Origin: Pseudomonas sp. BGI-2
Lineage (GTDB): Bacteria > Pseudomonadota > Gammaproteobacteria > Pseudomonadales > Pseudomonadaceae
Length of the DNA stretch: 64,000 nt
Direction: 5' to 3'
Assembly (NCBI RefSeq): GCF_004310295.1
Contig: NZ_SISB01000013.1
Location: 1-64,000, forward strand
In this document: one piece after another, positions 61,938 through 64,000 of the stretch
How positions within the stretch are numbered: the stretch's first letter is position 1
Layout: each line of letters opens with the position of its first letter
Position numbers and translations under genes: made by a program
Notes under the pieces: model-generated
What the model saw: the letters and a program-made list of their open reading frames with translations, nothing else
Database searches by the model: none
Told to the model about the DNA's origin: nothing

Positions 61938-62624
61938 TCAGCCCTTGAGCTTCTCGGCAATCCAGATGGTGTGGCGCGTGCCTTTGTTGCCGTGGGCGAA
62001 CACCTGGACTTCCTCGGCCTTGAAACCAGCCTTCTTCAATTTGTCGGAAAATTGCTTGTCGGCGCTGGCCGACCACACCGCCAACACGCCTTTGGGCCGC
62101 AGGGCCTTGGCGCAAGCGCTCAGGCCACCGGCGGAGTAAAGCCAGCTGTTGGCCCGTTGGGTCAGGCCTTCGGGGCCGTTGTCGACGTCGAGCATAATGG
62201 CGTCGAAGCCTTGTGGCTCGGCTTGCAGCACTTTGGCCACGTCTTCCATGCGAATCACGGTGCGCGGGTCTCCCAGCGGATTGCCGGCTTTCTCCCCCAA
62301 CGGCCCGCGATTCCACTCCACCACGCCGGGCACCAACTCGGCGACCACCACTTCAGCGGTCTTGCCCAAATGCTTGAGGGCCGAAGCGAGGGTGAAACCC
62401 ATGCCCAGACCGCCGATCAGCACCCGTGAGTTCGGCCGGCCGGCCACCTTGCGGCAAGGGATCTCGGCCAGGGCATCTTCGGAACCGTGCATGCGGGTGT
62501 TCATCAACTGCCCGCCGTCGCCGCCCTGGATCTTGATGACGAAATCCTCGCCATACTCGAACAGGCACAAGGCGCCGCCGTTTTCAGGGATAGGGGCGGT
62601 GTCGAGCAGAACGAAACGTTTCAT
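61938..62624 (-). CDS. spermidine-synthase-like methyltransferase-fold protein
   Basis: A 228-aa protein with a Rossmann-like fold: VLIGGLGMGFTLASAL is motif I and VVAELVPGVVEWN the acidic loop, as in SpeE-like proteins. The usual polyamine-site residues are not obvious, so it may act on another substrate. ATG 62624 is chosen because the strand MKRFVLLDTAPI then begins the protein. Annotated widely as spermidine synthase-like. Confidence 0.75.
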   Translation of the reverse strand: MKRFVLLDTAPIPENGGALCLFEYGEDFVIKIQGGDGGQLMNTRMHGSEDALAEIPCRKVAGRPNSRVLIGGLGMGFTLASALKHLGKTAEVVVAELVPGVVEWNRGPLGEKAGNPLGDPRTVIRMEDVAKVLQAEPQGFDAIMLDVDNGPEGLTQRANSWLYSAGGLSACAKALRPKGVLAVWSASADKQFSDKLKKAGFKAEEVQVFAHGNKGTRHTIWIAEKLKG

Positions 62625-62704
62625 GGAAATCTCAAATTGGGGGAAGGCAAACAGAGGCAGTTGGGAGTAGCCTGCCAATGACAACAAGGCCAACGGAGCC
62701 ATTG

Positions 62705-62995
62705 ATGAAGCGCACCATTCTAACGGTCATTGCCTTGGCCGCGCTCTCGATAACTGCAGTGCAGGCCCAGCAGTTGCAAACCATTCCGACCAGCCCGACA
62801 GCGATGCCTGGTTCACCCGGCACCGCCACGCCTACGCCGTATCCGCAAATCACCCCGACCACCTTGCCCAGGACCGGGGCCGGGAGTGGAGGCCCACCGC
62901 TGGTGCCGATCGAGATGCCCAGCCCTCCGTCCAAGGATCAACCGTTGCCGGGCCTTGAGCCAAATAGCACGAAGACCAAGTCACCCGGCGGTTAA
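62705..62995 (+). CDS. small exported proline-rich protein
   Basis: A 96-aa protein with a signal peptide (LTVIALAALSITAVQA) and a mature part full of Pro, Thr and Ser (GSPGTATPTPYPQITPTTLP). No domain is recognised. It would be a disordered periplasmic or surface protein. Its stop codon and the stop of the convergent cNMP-binding gene share a TTAA, so the two 3' ends overlap by 4 bases. Confidence 0.65.
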   Translation: MKRTILTVIALAALSITAVQAQQLQTIPTSPTAMPGSPGTATPTPYPQITPTTLPRTGAGSGGPPLVPIEMPSPPSKDQPLPGLEPNSTKTKSPGG

Positions 62996-63465
62996 ACCTG
63001 TTGCGAGAGCAGTTGCCCGTCGGCCATGCGCAGGCGTTTGGAGAGGGCGACAGCGAGGGCGCGGATGATCTTGGCGGCGATTTTCGGCGCGTCGTTGATC
63101 ACCTTTTCCAGAGAGTCCTTGCCCAGGTTCAGCAGCTGGCAATTGCTGGCGGCCACGCAGCTGGCCGAACGTCGTTCGCCATCGAGCACGGCCATTTCGC
63201 CGAACGAGCGACCGCTGCGCAAAGTGGCCATGGTCACCAATTGCCCGTCGCCGTTGGTCTTCTGCACCGACACCTGGCCGGTGTGGATGATGCACATGAA
63301 ACTGCCGGCATCGCCCTCATGGAAAATCTCTTCGCCTTCGGGGATGGTGCTGATGCTGAAGTAGCCGGAAGCGGCGGCGAAGTCCGCAGGCAGCAGCTGA
63401 TCGAACAGGCCGCAGTCCATCAGCCAGTCGCGGATTTCGTTGTTCAGCAAGGTCGGTTCTGACAT
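62992..63465 (-). CDS. cyclic-nucleotide-binding domain protein
   Basis: A 157-aa protein with one CRP-like cNMP-binding domain: IPEGEEIFHEGDAGSFMCII and SFGEMAVLDGERRSAS, the latter with the phosphate-binding Glu and Arg. It lacks a helix-turn-helix domain, so it cannot act as a CRP-type DNA-binding regulator alone. ATG 63465 is chosen to avoid running into the REP pair. Target unknown. Confidence 0.84.
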   Translation of the reverse strand: MSEPTLLNNEIRDWLMDCGLFDQLLPADFAAASGYFSISTIPEGEEIFHEGDAGSFMCIIHTGQVSVQKTNGDGQLVTMATLRSGRSFGEMAVLDGERRSASCVAASNCQLLNLGKDSLEKVINDAPKIAAKIIRALAVALSKRLRMADGQLLSQQV

Positions 63466-63507
63466 GTTGGCACGGTCTTTTTTTTGTGTCTGGTTCCGGT
63501 CCGAATC

Positions 63508-63605
63508 CCTTGTAGGAGCGAGGCTTGCCCGCGAAGAGGCCGTAACATCCAACATCAATGTTGACTGTGAAAATGCCTTCGCGGGCAAGCCTCGCTCCTA
63601 CAAGG
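63508..63605. repeat. REP pair (inverted)
   Basis: CCTTGTAGGAGCGAGGCTTG and CAAGCCTCGCTCCTACAAGG, perfect complements, with a spacer of about 50 bases that includes GTTGACTGTG. Confidence 0.93.
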
Positions 63606-63654
63606 GCCTAGCCCCGGTGTCGGGTGTTAAGACCAGCACGCCGGGCCAAGTTCC

Positions 63655-64000
63655 TCAGGCAATCCCCCAAACCTTGAAAACAAATGCGTATTCGAGTGCT
63701 ACGTCACGCAATCCTTGATAGCGACCGCTCATCCCGCCATGCCCGGCGCCCAGTTCGGTCTTGAGCAGCAGGGGATTGGTGTCGGTTTTGGTCGCGCGCA
63801 ATTTCGCCACCCATTTCGCCGCTTCCCAGTACTGCACGCGGCTGTCGTTGTAGCCGGCGATCACCAGGGTCGCCGGATAGGCTTGCGCGGTGACGTTTTC
63901 GTACGGGGCATAGGCCTTGATCCGATCATAAACGTCCGGCTCTTCAGGATTGCCCCACTCGTCGTATTCCGTGACGGTCAGCGGCAGGTCCGGGTCGAGC
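63655..64000 (-). CDS. ptrB: oligopeptidase B, 3' part (cut by window edge)
   Basis: The C-terminal about 114 residues of a prolyl-oligopeptidase-family serine peptidase that cuts after basic residues. The catalytic Asp is in GYNDSRVQYWEAAKWV and the catalytic His in LGAGHGGMSGR. EYDEWGNPEEPDVYDRIK precedes these. The N-terminal beta-propeller and catalytic Ser lie outside the window. Confidence 0.92.
   Translation of the reverse strand, partial: LDPDLPLTVTEYDEWGNPEEPDVYDRIKAYAPYENVTAQAYPATLVIAGYNDSRVQYWEAAKWVAKLRATKTDTNPLLLKTELGAGHGGMSGRYQGLRDVALEYAFVFKVWGIA

Overview
The window is a chromosomal segment of a Pseudomonas of the P. fluorescens/P. putida side of the genus. This rests on recognisable gene content and order (sdhE-ygfX-nadB-algU-mucA-mucB-mucD, bepA-tusA-perM-bcp-gcvR-dapA-bamC-purC-tRNA-Ser, an aruHI-type arginine transaminase cluster, rnd-ycgL), on GC-rich codon use, and on eight pairs of typical Pseudomonas REP palindromes. 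No searches could be run; all names come from reading the translated proteins and nucleotide motifs.

0-16.9 kb is core genome: an HDOD regulator, ygfZ, the sdhE-ygfX pair, nadB, the AlgU envelope-stress operon with two AlgU-type promoters and no mucC, then mucD facing bepA, and a housekeeping run ending in the dapA-bamC-MBL-purC operon and tRNA-Ser(CGA). 16.9-20.9 kb, just after the tRNA, is an accessory patch of short genes: a 56-aa YjzC-like ORF, a PemK/MazF-type toxin with its antitoxin and a nearby palindrome, a DUF3077 protein, a HicB-like protein cut short before its DNA-binding domain, a small membrane protein, and a coupled zinc-ribbon/membrane-anchored pair. 20.9-25.1 kb is a decaying catabolic locus: a cupin-type regulator and a flavin/Fe-S oxidoreductase remain intact, but the following ABC substrate-binding gene is scrambled, with small inverted pieces, and is fused to a 5'-truncated class II aldolase gene.

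26.1-41 kb is an arginine transaminase (aru) cluster: a response regulator, a periplasmic binding protein and a hybrid kinase as one coupled operon, then a permease preceded by a 21-codon leader ORF, a crotonase, an acyl-CoA dehydrogenase, an NDP-forming acyl-CoA synthetase, AruI, AruH, an aldehyde dehydrogenase and a flavodoxin-like NAD(P)H oxidoreductase. 41.6-45.7 kb is a tightly coupled gtr-like glycosylation operon with a methyltransferase inside it.

45.8-56 kb is mixed metabolism, regulation and envelope functions: two LysR regulators, a secreted RNase T2, a CHMI-type isomerase, a CynX-type transporter, a glutamylpolyamine-synthetase-like enzyme, a phosphoethanolamine transferase and a methyltransferase. 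55-64 kb is core again: rnd, ycgL, a hydroxyacid dehydrogenase, a nitroreductase, ycgN, a peptidase-like protein that has lost its zinc-binding histidines, an RNA methyltransferase, an HNH protein, a spermidine-synthase-like protein, a cNMP-binding protein and the 3' end of ptrB. REP pairs punctuate the gene ends.
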